From positions 36,426-100,425 of the forward strand of contig NZ_FOWC01000024.1 of the NCBI RefSeq assembly GCF_900115345.1: DNA of 64,000 bases, given 5' to 3'. This document shows, in pieces, positions 35,722 through 44,779 of the stretch (the stretch's first letter is position 1; every line of letters starts with the position of its first letter). The notes beneath the pieces are model-generated. The model worked only from the letters and a program-made list of their open reading frames with translations. It was not told where the DNA came from and ran no database searches. The DNA comes from Amycolatopsis rubida. Lineage in GTDB: Bacteria; Actinomycetota; Actinomycetes; Mycobacteriales; Pseudonocardiaceae. Both the position numbers and the translations under genes were made by a program.

Positions 35722-37414
35722 CGGACATCTCCTTCGTGAGAAGATCTGCGACGGCTGGGCCCGCATTGCGGTTTACGAGGAGGCAGAGGGCCCCGGTGCT
35801 CCGTGTCATTGCTATGTAGAGTAGGTCTTGCGCCGCGCGCCCCTGCAGGTTCTCGACATCAGTGACGATGACAGCTGGAGCGTCGAGACCCTTGAATGCG
35901 TGCACCGTGCAGTAGCGTGCCCGACGGAGTGTTGTACTACCGACCGGTGCGACCCATTGAGAGAGCGGGACATCTCGGCTCCTGGCTGCAACGCCGTCCG
36001 CCTTGGCCGAGAGTATGACAATCTCGTCATGAGCGTAGCCCTCGCGGTGGAGCCGCTTCAGGTGGGTCAGCAGGAGCCGTTCTTGGTCACTCGCGCTTGC
36101 GTAGAGGGCGAATGCGACGTTGACGCCGTCGTCAGGCCGGCGGAAGCCTTGGTATCCCGGCGCCAGGGCAGCCAGCGTCGCCGCCATGCGGCCGACTCTC
36201 GGCGTGTTGCGACAATTGCGCCGGAGGACGGCTTCAACGGCGTCAGCGGAACGTGTGCTTAGGCTACTATGCCCCTTGGTGCTCCCGAAAATTGCTTGGC
36301 GCTCGAAATCGCCAAACATGCGCCATGTCCCGGAAGACAGTCCGCCTTTGACCGCCAAGTCAAGAACATCTAGATATGATGGATCCATTAAGTCTTGGGC
36401 CTCGTCGACTAGAAGCATGTCAGCTGGCTGAGCTGCACTGTCGAGCATCGCTTCGAGCGCCAGCTCCGGGAGCTCCTTGCGCCACCATGTGTCGGACGCG
36501 TCGTCGGGTGGACGCACACCAGATTCTCTACACATGAGAGCATGCAGCGTTTCGACCCGGACACCAGAGGGAACAACGCCTTTCAGCCAATCGGACAGAA
36601 GCTTACTGAAGCAAACGAGCAGTACAGATCGGCCACGGCGTACGCTTCTTCGCGCTTCTTCCAGTGCCAGAAAAGTCTTGCCTGTGCCAGCCGCACCCGT
36701 GAATAGCACGCGAGCTTCTCGCTCCATCACATCCAGTGCGTCATATTGCTCTTCTGTGAAGCGAAGCACTTGCTGTGCACGTTCAGATCGCAGGGATTCC
36801 GATGAGACGGCGAGCTCGAATTCGGGTCTCAATGTGCGAACAAGCAGCTTGCACGTACGTTCGTTGGGGGCTTCACGTCGGAGGCCACTTGCCTTCCGCA
36901 AGAGGTGTGTACGACCCCTGGTGAGCACCTCGGTCACCGCAGTCGCGACTGGGCGTGCAAGGTCATCTTGGTCGAGCAGCTGCCAGTCGTGCCACTCCAC
37001 GCTCCGGGGCAACCGGGCTCTGCAGTTCGTGAACCAGACTGCACACAGCACTGGTACGGCTGCGAGCGCAGGATCGGACTTGCGGAGAAAAGTCATAATG
37101 GCGCGCATTTGTTCGTCGGCCTGTTTGAACGGGCTTCGGGGAGTGGGCGGTTGTCTGCCAAGAAGCCAGTTGCCGTCGGAGTCTCGACCAATCCGCTTGT
37201 GGGCCTTGACCTCGATGCACAAAACACCCAGTTGCGGCACAATCACCACAAAGTCGACCTCGCCGCACACCTGGCTCGGGTGGTCGGCAAGTTCGAGTGA
37301 ATGGAGCACGGTCCAGTCCTCGGTGCCGGGTGCGGACTGGAAGCGCTCGAAGAGCCGGAGCTCGCCCGGGCTGGACGTGTCCTGGTCGAAGATCGAGGGG
37401 ATCATGCGAGCCAT
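35714..37414 (-). CDS. NERD nuclease-like domain fused to UvrD/SF1 helicase
   Basis: A 566-residue protein. Residues about 15-130 form a NERD domain with the nuclease pattern GEVDFVVIVPQLGVLCIEVKAHKR (D and E-V-K of the PD-(D/E)XK fold). From about 225 an SF1 helicase follows: Walker A FTGAAGTGKTFLALEEA, Walker B LLVDEAQDLMDP, TVHAFKGLDAPAVIV and the C-terminal YIAMTRS motif. Coupled to DrmA and to the gene before it. It is not one of the standard DISARM genes; it may replace DrmC (a phospholipase-D-type nuclease absent here) as the nuclease arm. Confidence 0.85.
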   Translation of the reverse strand: MARMIPSIFDQDTSSPGELRLFERFQSAPGTEDWTVLHSLELADHPSQVCGEVDFVVIVPQLGVLCIEVKAHKRIGRDSDGNWLLGRQPPTPRSPFKQADEQMRAIMTFLRKSDPALAAVPVLCAVWFTNCRARLPRSVEWHDWQLLDQDDLARPVATAVTEVLTRGRTHLLRKASGLRREAPNERTCKLLVRTLRPEFELAVSSESLRSERAQQVLRFTEEQYDALDVMEREARVLFTGAAGTGKTFLALEEARRSVRRGRSVLLVCFSKLLSDWLKGVVPSGVRVETLHALMCRESGVRPPDDASDTWWRKELPELALEAMLDSAAQPADMLLVDEAQDLMDPSYLDVLDLAVKGGLSSGTWRMFGDFERQAIFGSTKGHSSLSTRSADAVEAVLRRNCRNTPRVGRMAATLAALAPGYQGFRRPDDGVNVAFALYASASDQERLLLTHLKRLHREGYAHDEIVILSAKADGVAARSRDVPLSQWVAPVGSTTLRRARYCTVHAFKGLDAPAVIVTDVENLQGRAAQDLLYIAMTRSTGALCLLVNRNAGPAVADLLTKEMSDA

Positions 37415-38901
37415 TCGGCGCCCCTGAGCTGGAGCGCGGTACGGAGAGCAGACGCGGGTACCGTTGTGGTCTCCGGTGAGACTGCGATTACCTTGAAAAG
37501 GGTGATCTGGAGCGAGCCGGAGCCACTTCCCACCGAAAGCGTCACTGTATCCTCAGTGTCCATCCGGCGTATGACAGCCTCGTCAACGCTGTCTCCGAGC
37601 TCTTTGACTAATTGCTGACCGGCCTTGAGGTGAGCGGAATGAAGCTTTCTCGCCGCGCTTAAACAAGCCTCGACATCCTTGGTCTCAAGATATTCCAGTA
37701 GTCTGCCGAAAGTCGGTTGGCGTGGGCTGATACAGTTTCTACCGGCCCAGTATCGGGCATAAGTAAGCGTGAGTCGGGGTCTGTCCAGTGCGCGCCGGAT
37801 GGCTGGTAGCTTACCCGCCTCGAGATGATGGCGCAGTGCACACTTCCAAAGATCTTGCTGCTCGCGAACGACTGCTTCGTCATCACCTAGGACTGCGCTG
37901 ACCCTCGGCAGCAGCGTGTCACGCTCACTGATCCCTTTGCGCAGCAGAACGATGCTCCCGACATCGAGCTCAGAAGCCGGTAGTTGTCGTACCCAGTGCC
38001 CGGCAGCTGCGGCCGGATCGACTCCACGGATGGTGTCAGCATCGACGTCCAGGTAGAAGCCGTACCCTCCGGCAAGTGCGACGAGGTGGGCTGGAACGTC
38101 ATCGGAGGGGTCGTCGTCCTGGGGCTTGCCTCCGACCGGCTCGACGCCCGACCAATCGACTGTTTCTGCTGGCGGTCTGATGGTCTCGTATACGCGGCTA
38201 GACGTGCGCTGAGCCGGCAGCGGCAGCTCGATACCGGAACCACCAGCTGTGGCGAATAGTCCGGAGACCACGCTCCGGTCCCGCAGCCAGGCATGGTGAA
38301 CAAGCACCAGCTCTACACAGCGCGGCGCTGTAAAGAGTTCGTCCGCGAACCACGACGAAATTCCGGCGACGATCGCGCGCCTCCAGACTGGACCGTTGAG
38401 GAACTGCCGAGGGCTGACGAAGGCAACGCTTGGAAGGCGGGCGCTAAGCTGCCGCTGGAATGCCTGCCGAGCAGAGACTCCTACAGACACGACACATACG
38501 CTTCCGTGCGTGTTCACTGTAGCGGCAGCGATTGAATCACCGAGCTGATCCTCGGCATCTTCGAGCCTTCCCGCTGCCGTGACAAGGCGACGCAGCTCTT
38601 CCAGCACGCCCTGGTCTACCCGCTCAGCGAGTCGATGAACTTCGGTGCGTAGAACTCCGAGTGCGACACTTATGCCTTCTGCGCCAGCAAGTGGCTCGGT
38701 GAGTAGACGCCAACGCAGAGCAGCTGCGGCATTCCGCGCATCTGACCAGACAACAGGGCGGCCGCGCTCCTCCACCCGCGCAACGAAGGTCGAGACGGCC
38801 GTGCAAATACCGTGCACGATGGGGTCATCTACGACAGACCTCTCGACCCGCAAGTGTGAGGCCGCGTAGTACTTGACCACTGCGTCTTCTAATCTGCTCA
38901 T
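37402..38901 (-). CDS. Defence-operon protein of unknown fold (499 aa), possible DrmE part
   Basis: Helix-rich N-terminal third, then an alternating region (SVCVVSVGVSARQAFQRQLSARLPSVAFVSPRQFLNG; VELVLVHHAWLRDRSVVSGLFATAGGSGIELPLPAQRTSSRVYETIRPP) that may be a Rossmann-like domain. A C-terminal helical segment ends in beta strands. No catalytic motif is obvious. Overlaps both neighbours by a few bases. With the next gene upstream it adds to about 820 residues, close to the size of DrmE of class-2 DISARM, so the two may be split halves of DrmE. That is inference from position and size. Confidence 0.6.
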   Translation of the reverse strand: MSRLEDAVVKYYAASHLRVERSVVDDPIVHGICTAVSTFVARVEERGRPVVWSDARNAAAALRWRLLTEPLAGAEGISVALGVLRTEVHRLAERVDQGVLEELRRLVTAAGRLEDAEDQLGDSIAAATVNTHGSVCVVSVGVSARQAFQRQLSARLPSVAFVSPRQFLNGPVWRRAIVAGISSWFADELFTAPRCVELVLVHHAWLRDRSVVSGLFATAGGSGIELPLPAQRTSSRVYETIRPPAETVDWSGVEPVGGKPQDDDPSDDVPAHLVALAGGYGFYLDVDADTIRGVDPAAAAGHWVRQLPASELDVGSIVLLRKGISERDTLLPRVSAVLGDDEAVVREQQDLWKCALRHHLEAGKLPAIRRALDRPRLTLTYARYWAGRNCISPRQPTFGRLLEYLETKDVEACLSAARKLHSAHLKAGQQLVKELGDSVDEAVIRRMDTEDTVTLSVGSGSGSLQITLFKVIAVSPETTTVPASALRTALQLRGAEWLA

Positions 38902-39863
38902 GTGGGCTGTCCGAATGCGATTGCCTCTACTCCCGACGGCGGCGTCCAGCCGATCTCGCGCATCTCGAGCCTTCGCGCACTGCGTCGCTCATTGAGGATA
39001 GCGTCTGCGGCTGCGACAGCAGAGGAGTCGTTCCGATGAACAAGTGCGAGGACGATATCGGCATTCTCGATGTTGCCGAACCATCGATTCACCGCTGCAG
39101 CACCATCGAGGATGAGGAAGCGGTGCCCGGGTTCTGCCGCAGGGAGGGGCCAATCGAATGAATGCGTTCCGCAGATTACGCTTTGCCAGCCCTGCGCTTG
39201 GTACTTATCGAATGGCCGAAGTATCGCATGTACCGGGCCCAGTCGAGCGCCGGAGCTAGTCCTGGCTACTAGTAGGTTCAACTCGTCCTGAAGGTCAGTT
39301 AACGGGCCCATCACCACGCACGCAGTCCGGCCTTCGGTTGCAAAGAGGCCCGGCCGTGCGGATGGCACCATGTTACGAATAAAGTCCGCATCATATTCGA
39401 TGTCGTACCTCCGCTCGCGGTAGTCGGGTCTTGCCCATGGCGCGGGTGTGATGTCTGCGCAATGAGACGGTCTCAAGGCTTTCCGGCCGAACCGAAGATT
39501 GCCCTTTAAATCCGTGCCCATCACCGGTCCGACCTCAACCTTCCCGCCGGCCGACATCACGGCTCGCACCATCGTGTGCGGTGGTAGTGATGCCAGCCGG
39601 TGAAAGTTGTCATTGGCACCGGGTAAGACCCGGTCCCGGTACGAGATGCGCACCATGCCGAGGGCGGCCATGACAGCCGCATACTCTCGGCTGGGAGTCG
39701 TCGTAGCTATGACCACTTTGCGAAACCGGCGAGGGACATAGCTGGCGATCGTTCTTGCCATCCGCGCCCCCAGTATCTGCCACGAGTCCATCCATGCTGG
39801 TGAGGCTTGCTCGGTGCCTGAGTCGTCGGAGATGGTGAGAAGCGACTTGGGGGTGCCCTCCAC
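38898..39863 (-). CDS. First gene of the DISARM-like operon, unknown fold (321 aa)
   Basis: Promoter-proximal gene of the minus-strand operon. Mixed alpha/beta pattern: RFRKVVIATTTPSREYAAVMAALGMVRISYRDRVLPGANDNFHRLASLPPHTMVRAVM, then GRTACVVMGPLTDLQDELNLLVARTSSGARLGPVHAILRPF and HRFLILDGAAAVNRWFGNIENADIVLALVHRNDSSAVAAADAIL. The last segment looks like a receiver- or toprim-like strand-helix order with an ILDG and LVHRN, but no family is certain. The ATG/stop overlap with the next gene suggests equimolar products. Candidate N-terminal half of a DrmE-like component. Confidence 0.55.
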   Translation of the reverse strand: MEGTPKSLLTISDDSGTEQASPAWMDSWQILGARMARTIASYVPRRFRKVVIATTTPSREYAAVMAALGMVRISYRDRVLPGANDNFHRLASLPPHTMVRAVMSAGGKVEVGPVMGTDLKGNLRFGRKALRPSHCADITPAPWARPDYRERRYDIEYDADFIRNMVPSARPGLFATEGRTACVVMGPLTDLQDELNLLVARTSSGARLGPVHAILRPFDKYQAQGWQSVICGTHSFDWPLPAAEPGHRFLILDGAAAVNRWFGNIENADIVLALVHRNDSSAVAAADAILNERRSARRLEMREIGWTPPSGVEAIAFGQPT

Positions 39864-40331
39864 CGACTAGTCCACCTCCCCCTCATGTCCACAGCGATGT
39901 CCAGTGGCGTTCACGGTGTGAAGTCGCCGCAAATCATCAACGCCCTTGAGATCGTAGCCAAGTAGTCCGCACACCTCCGCATGATCGCTCGCGGGCCGCA
40001 GTTTGCTACACCCAATCAGACGAGTGAGGCGGTGCAGGAGCACGCGGCGAAGCTCACGATAGCGAGCAATGATCGCGCAGTTGGCCGGGGACCGGAGCCT
40101 TTGCTCACCCGTTCGGCCGAGCGATGGCGTGGTGTTTACGGACCCTGAGAACGTATCTTGACCTCATCGTTGTGCGACTGTTGCCATCGGCTGGAAACAG
40201 ATCACGGTAGGCGGATCGAGGCCGCAGCGCGGTGACCGGTCGGCCCCGCTGGCGTCCGAGTCGGCTCGCGAAATAGACTGTGACCGGCCAGGGTTCAGTC
40301 GGCGAAGTCGCGATGTCAGGAGGTCGGTCGT
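39864..40331. promoter_or_regulatory. Divergent promoter region between helicase operon and vsr-methyltransferase
   Basis: 468 bp without a convincing gene on either strand. It separates the minus-strand operon (start 39863) from the plus-strand vsr gene (start 40332) and so must hold both promoters. A clear AGGAGG ribosome site ends it. I saw no long inverted repeat. Confidence 0.45.
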
Positions 40332-40775
40332 TTGCCTCGTCAGCGTGAGAGCTGGGCATCAAGCGACGCCATACGGCATACGATGCTCGGCTGTCGGAGC
40401 AGGGACACTCGGCCTGAGAAGGTGCTTCGTTCCCTTTTGCACGCGATGGGCCTGCGGTTTCGTGTTTGCGCTCGGCCGGTTGCCGAGGTCCGTCGGACCG
40501 CCGACGTTGTCTTCCCGAAGGCGCGAGTAGCGATCTTCGTGGATGGCTGCTTCTGGCATGGATGTCCTGAGCATTACCGCCTTCCGCGAACCAACACGGC
40601 CTACTGGGACGACAAGATCACGGGCAACCAGACGCGAGACCGACAGACGGACGAGCTGCTTCAAGAAGCCGGATGGACTGTCATGCGAGTCTGGGAACAC
40701 GAGGACGCCGCTGTGGCAGCGAGGAAGGTCGCGCTTGCGGTTTCGTGCGCACACGACGACAAGTCTTTGCGATAG
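40332..40775 (+). CDS. vsr: Very-short-patch-repair-type endonuclease (Vsr)
   Basis: A 147-residue nuclease of the Vsr family: SRDTRPEKVLRSLLHAMGLRFRV at the N-terminus, then the catalytic RRTADVVFPKARVAIFVDGCFWHGCPEH (metal-binding Asp, zinc-like Cys/His) and NTAYWDDKITGNQTRDRQTDELLQEAGWTVMRVWEHE. Vsr nicks T:G mismatches that arise when 5-methylcytosine deaminates, and regularly accompanies a C5 methyltransferase, as it does here. TTG start at 40332 is supported by AGGAGG 7 bp upstream and the normal length. Confidence 0.92.
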   Translation: MPRQRESWASSDAIRHTMLGCRSRDTRPEKVLRSLLHAMGLRFRVCARPVAEVRRTADVVFPKARVAIFVDGCFWHGCPEHYRLPRTNTAYWDDKITGNQTRDRQTDELLQEAGWTVMRVWEHEDAAVAARKVALAVSCAHDDKSLR

Positions 40776-40873
40776 CGAATTTTCTGATCGTCCACTTCAA
40801 CTGAAGTTGCCATGTAAGCTGCAACAGCTTGCACGCCTTTGTCTGAGATGTCAACCGGGAACGAGGAGAAACC
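40776..40873. promoter_or_regulatory. Inverted repeats between vsr and the methyltransferase
   Basis: ACTTCA-N2-TGAAGT at 40794-40807 and AAGCTG-N3-CAGCTT at 40816-40830 lie side by side in the 98-bp gap. They may be operators or small hairpins that control the methyltransferase, whose early expression is usually regulated in restriction-like systems. Confidence 0.45.
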
Positions 40874-42118
40874 TTGACTCCATTGCGCGCTGTTTCCCTC
40901 TTCTCCGGGTGCGGTGGGTTCTGCGAGGGGGTTCGCCTTGGTGGATTCGATGTTCACGCCGCTGTCGAGCTCGATCGGTATGCAGTGGAGACGTATCGCC
41001 ATAATTTCCCCGAGGTTCCACTGTTTCATGGCGATGTTTGTGACTTTCTGAACGATGGCTCGGTCGGATGGCGTCGAGAGCGGCCGCGATTCCTTCATGT
41101 TAAACAGACTCCGACGGACCTTGTCTTCGGCGGACCGCCGTGCCAGGGGTTCAGTCAGATCGGCCCGAGGGCAGTTGATGACCCTCGAAACACTCTATAC
41201 CAAGAGTTTGTCAGGGTGTTAGCCGTGCTGCAGCCCAAGGTCTTCCTGATGGAAAACGTGCCAAACATGTTAGCGCTGGCGGGTGGTCGCTTTAAAGACG
41301 AGGTGCTAGCCGCACTGTCCAACGTCGGCTATTCGAATGCCGGCGTGGCGCTTGTATATGCGAGTGACTATGGTGTTGCGCAGCTGCGTCGCCGGGCAAT
41401 CTTTTTTGGCGTGAGCGACAAGTATGACCTCGGCATGGATGCACGCGACTTTCTTGTAAAGAGCTTAGAAGCTGAGCGTGTACCCACGCCGTCAGTAGGT
41501 AAAGTACTACAAGATCTTCCGGAAGGGGTTTCGGAAGATGATGGGCCACTTCCGTATCCATCTGGCAGGAGGGTGACAAAGCCCGGACGAGAATATCGTC
41601 TTGATCGCGACGGAAACTGGTACTCCAGCGAATTAAAGTTGGCTGCCCTTGGGGGGCTTTCAGTTCAACTATATAATCATCATACCAAAAGTATGATGGA
41701 CCGTCGTCGTGAGCTTATCCAAGGTCTTAAAGCGGGAGCTAACGGCAGAACCCTTTCGCCCGGTGTATGGTCGGGTGCGCGAGCAGAGAAATGGCGTCGT
41801 CTGGATCCAGAGAAGCCGTCCCATACTATCCTTGCTCAAATGCACCGGGATATGTCTGAGTGGGTCCATCCGTGGCTGCACCGATGGATCACGGTGCGTG
41901 AAGCTGCGCGCCTCCAGTCGTTCCATGATGGGTTCGTGTTCAAATCAAGTGAATGGCAGATGCTCAAGCAGGTCGGCAATGCGGTACCGCCTCTTATGGC
42001 CCGTGCGCTAGCCGTCGTAGCGGCGGCTGCGATATCTCGGCTGACCAGTGGTCGAGAGGAACTAAACCGGAATGGTAGACGTCGAACGCTTCGAGACGGT
42101 CGTCCTGGTGCTCGCTAA
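40874..42118 (+). CDS. C5-cytosine DNA methyltransferase (Dcm-like; DrmMII role)
   Basis: A 414-residue enzyme. Motif I is SLFSGCGGFCEG, motif IV FGGPPCQGFSQIG with catalytic Cys at about residue 90, motif VI MENVPNML, motif VIII QLRRRAIFFG, motif IX/X region REAARLQSFHDGFVFKSSEWQMLKQVGNAVPPLMARAL. The target-recognition region lies at about 190-330. Class-2 DISARM uses a C5 methyltransferase (DrmMII) to mark host DNA, which fits its place beside DrmA/DrmB. TTG start supported by GAGGAGAAA. Target sequence cannot be read off. Confidence 0.94.
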   Translation: MTPLRAVSLFSGCGGFCEGVRLGGFDVHAAVELDRYAVETYRHNFPEVPLFHGDVCDFLNDGSVGWRRERPRFLHVKQTPTDLVFGGPPCQGFSQIGPRAVDDPRNTLYQEFVRVLAVLQPKVFLMENVPNMLALAGGRFKDEVLAALSNVGYSNAGVALVYASDYGVAQLRRRAIFFGVSDKYDLGMDARDFLVKSLEAERVPTPSVGKVLQDLPEGVSEDDGPLPYPSGRRVTKPGREYRLDRDGNWYSSELKLAALGGLSVQLYNHHTKSMMDRRRELIQGLKAGANGRTLSPGVWSGARAEKWRRLDPEKPSHTILAQMHRDMSEWVHPWLHRWITVREAARLQSFHDGFVFKSSEWQMLKQVGNAVPPLMARALAVVAAAAISRLTSGREELNRNGRRRTLRDGRPGAR

Positions 42119-42180
42119 CGAGCTCTCGGGCGTGCCGCGTCGGTGTAAGTGGGCCACTGACGGATCTGTTTCAATCCTGT

Positions 42181-42215
42181 GTTCCGGTAGCGGCTCTGCG
42201 AACCGCTACCGGAAC
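42181..42215. terminator. Perfect 13-bp hairpin between convergent genes
   Basis: GTTCCGGTAGCGG (42181-42193) pairs perfectly with CCGCTACCGGAAC (42203-42215) around a 9-nt loop. It lies between the 3' ends of the methyltransferase and the GHKL ATPase. No T-run follows, which is common in actinomycetes. A bidirectional terminator is the likely role. Confidence 0.7.
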
Positions 42216-42219
42216 AGGG

Positions 42220-44203
42220 TCAGGCTGCTGCTTTCCCGAAAAGGCCACCGCCGGCGGTCAGGATGCGCTGTTCGACATTTACCAGGCCGAGCATCGCCGA
42301 GCTCAGTGCAACGATGCTCACCAGTTTTTCGACGTCGTCCTTGCCGATGATTACTGGTCCGTTGGCATCGGTGGCCACAGTGGTGCCGCTGAGTCGGCGA
42401 GCATGGACAACGTGAGCCACGGCCTCCTCGCCATAGATTCGCTGGATGAGGTCGATCACTTTGTCGCTGTCCGCCTTCGGCCAAACGTCCTGGGTCCAGT
42501 GGCGGAAATCTTCGACAAAAACAGGGTGACGATCGTTCAGATGCACGACACCTCGGAAGACAACAGTGCCTTCTCTGAGGTCGTCGTTCTCGTCAAAGCG
42601 AGCGAGGTAGATGGCTTCTTCGGCATCGAACGTGTCCCACTTATAGCCGGGGTATCCGGCACGTACGTCGCTGGTTTCGCCACGGGTGTCGCCGGTCGAG
42701 GCTGGTGTGAGGATTTTGCCAGTGCCCTTCGTGCCGCCCCCGCCTCCTGACGGTCGTGGGTGAGGCGTAGGCGAGAACGGCCGGGGCGTCCGCTTGTTCG
42801 GGTTGCCGGCGCGCTCGTCGCTGTCGGTTCCTCGCAGTTTGCCGGCGGCTGCCGCCAGCAGCCGGGAGGCGCGGAATCGCGGGTTGAGCCGGTCGAGTAT
42901 CCGGGCAAGGTTCTTCGCCATCGCCGGGTCGGTCTGGGCGGTGTTTGCGCTCCGGGCTTCGTCGCGAGCTTGGGCCAATGTGGCCGGGAACTTCGCGTAG
43001 AACGCGTCACCCCAAGCGTCCCATGGCAGCTCGCCTCCACCCTTGGCGTGCAGACTGAACCGTGATGCGTGCGTGAGCACACCCCACTTGGTCGGCTCCT
43101 GATCGCTGTACACCGGGGGCTTGACGATCAGCCAGGTGCGGCCGCGGATCTCATCGGTGACGCCGAATTGTCGGTATCGGGACTGCTTGGCTTCGACGTG
43201 GTAAGCCTCGCCCTGATAGTCAACGCAGACGACGGGGGTACCGGTCCGGTAGTCGGCTGATCCGGACACTGGTGGGGTCGGCGCGGGCACGTACGTCCAC
43301 TCCACGCGAGTGCCGTGTTCGTCGACGATAACTTCTCCGGACTGGGCTTGTGTCGGAATGAAGTTGCGCAGGCCGTTGACCTTGCGCTGGTGAAGTACGA
43401 TCGCCTTGCCCGACGGCAGCTCGATGACTGTGTCTTTGCTTGCGCTTCGACCGGGTCGGGCGCGCGGGTACTCGATGTCCTCGATGGTCGTGTCTACCCG
43501 CTTACCTTTGCGCTCGGGTATGTCCAGCAGCCGGCCGTTGAGATAGCGGACCATGCCACCGGCCGTCTCTTTTCGCGCGGGGTCGGGGTCGCCGTCTATC
43601 GTATCGGCGTGCGCTGAGTCGCCGAGCAGAACGATGACAGTGCCCTGGTCTTTCAGCCACGACGGTTTGACTGCGGACCAGTCGCAGCCGTGGTCCGGGT
43701 CATCGAATGGGACCACCACGTCCTCGTACCTAATCTCGCCGGTTTCTTCGTCCTCGACTTGCCATTCGTGGAGTGCGTAGTTGCCGTCCGGGTCACGCTC
43801 GATCCACAGCATCGAGCCGTTGGAGTACTCAGGGGTATAGCTGATCACGACGACGCCGTAAGGCGTTCCATGGAAGTACCGAGGATTTGAACCCTTGACC
43901 AAAATTGCCGTCGATGCCAATCGGCTTGCCGCCGCCACCGAAGCTGGTCATAAAGATTCGCATTTCGTCCGGTTCCATGCCGCTACCGTTGTCGGAGATC
44001 ATCATCCGGAGGTTGCCTTTGGACTCGGCGGCCTGGCGCTCCAACCCGAAGAAAATGCGGCTGGCGCCGCACTCTTCGGCGTTGCGCCACGCCTCCCGCG
44101 TCCACTGATAGGGCCCGCCGGCCTCGTACGCTTGACGAATAAGTTCCTTGGCGCCGGACTCCGGCACCGTGACACGACGTGCCACAGCCGTCACACCTTT
44201 CAT
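42220..44203 (-). pseudogene. GHKL ATPase (MORC/MutL-like) interrupted by a +1 frameshift
   Basis: The N-terminal part (from ATG 44203) has a GHKL fold: helix with EAWRNAEECGASRIFF (N box), MMISDNGSGMEPDEM (DxGxG box) and the GGGGKPIGIDGNFGQGFKSSVLPWN lid region. Near 43863-43866 one extra base shifts the frame; the other frame continues PYGVVVISYTPEYSNGSMLWIERDPDG and runs to 42220. The repaired protein would be about 660 residues. GHKL ATPases of this kind are known from restriction-type loci with Vsr and methyltransferases. The C-terminal half has no known nuclease motif. The lesion inactivates the protein unless it is a sequencing error. Confidence 0.8.
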
Positions 44204-44205
44204 GC

Positions 44206-44424
44206 CTAGAACCGATGTCCTAGAATTCGCGTGCAAGAGCCACGCGCCCTTGCCTCGGCTTCAGACATATCGCGATGTTCATCGCTGAGCGCAAGACTGT
44301 TCGACAGGGCCGTCTCGACCATGTCGACTGCCCGGCGGAGCACCGCGACGTCGCCATGCTGGTCGTAGTAGCCGATAACCATCGCCAGGACGGCGTAGAT
44401 TTCATGCTGTGGGTACCGACTCAC
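44206..44424 (-). CDS. Small helical protein upstream of the GHKL ATPase (72 aa)
   Basis: GTG start with AGGA 7 bp upstream. The product MSRYPQHEIYAVLAMVIGYYDQHGDVAVLRRAVDMVETALSNSLALSDEHRDM is predicted to be two or three amphipathic helices. It ends two bases before the ATPase ATG, so the two form an operon. It may be a partner subunit or antidote for the ATPase. No family recognised. Confidence 0.65.
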   Translation of the reverse strand: MSRYPQHEIYAVLAMVIGYYDQHGDVAVLRRAVDMVETALSNSLALSDEHRDMSEAEARARGSCTRILGHRF

Positions 44425-44779
44425 TTTGTGTCCTCACAACGAATTGGAGAGTACATCGCTGCGAGCACTGTCGCGGATTTCGATCTGGTCAACACCGTGC
44501 GGTCCTGGCTCGACGCATACGACAGACTTGATGCCGCGGCCAGGAAACCTGCGATGAGACATCGCCGGCCTTCAGACGCGCGCCACCGACTGGTTGAGCC
44601 CAGCTCATCCGAGCAGTTCGAGTGGTGTGGTTAGTGTGCAATTCGCCCCTCCGCAGTCATCTCCCCGCCCGCTGCCGAACACCTGGCAGGGAACACCCCG
44701 ACACCGCACGGCGCACTACCCATTCCGCGCTCGTCTGCGGTTACTTCTGCAATTATCGACCCGCTCAAGTCCCACATCC
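44425..44779. other. Module boundary without a confident gene
   Basis: 355 bp between the ATPase pair and the end of the pPIWI-RE gene. A plus-strand frame to 44634 translates as VSSQRIGEYIAASTVADFDLVNTVRSWLDAYDRLDAA and could be a gene fragment. The left copy of a 27-bp direct repeat lies at 44625-44651, so this is probably an insertion junction. Confidence 0.5.
44625..44651. repeat. Left copy of 27-bp imperfect direct repeat bounding the pPIWI-RE module
   Basis: GTGTGG-T-TAGTGTGCAA-T-TC-G-CCCCTC matches 57914-57940 at 24 of 27 positions. The right copy continues into bases identical to the tRNA-Leu 3' end, so both copies may descend from attachment sites. Confidence 0.65.

Noticed and set aside
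35714..42118. BREX or Druantia assignment of the helicase/methyltransferase island
   Set aside because: No PglZ, BrxC or DruE-like protein is seen; DrmA/DrmB signatures fit DISARM better.
42072..42350. 92-codon plus-strand frame overlapping the end of the methyltransferase (MVDVERFETVVLVLANELSGVPRR...)
   Set aside because: The first 40 residues look protein-like and could be a gene start, but the frame then runs through the hairpin and antisense to the ATPase; at most a remnant.
44427..44634. Plus-strand frame VSSQRIGEYIAASTVADFDLVNTVRSWLDAYDRL... beside the internal repeat
   Set aside because: Coding-like but no ribosome site and no family; ends at the repeat, so probably a truncated fragment.
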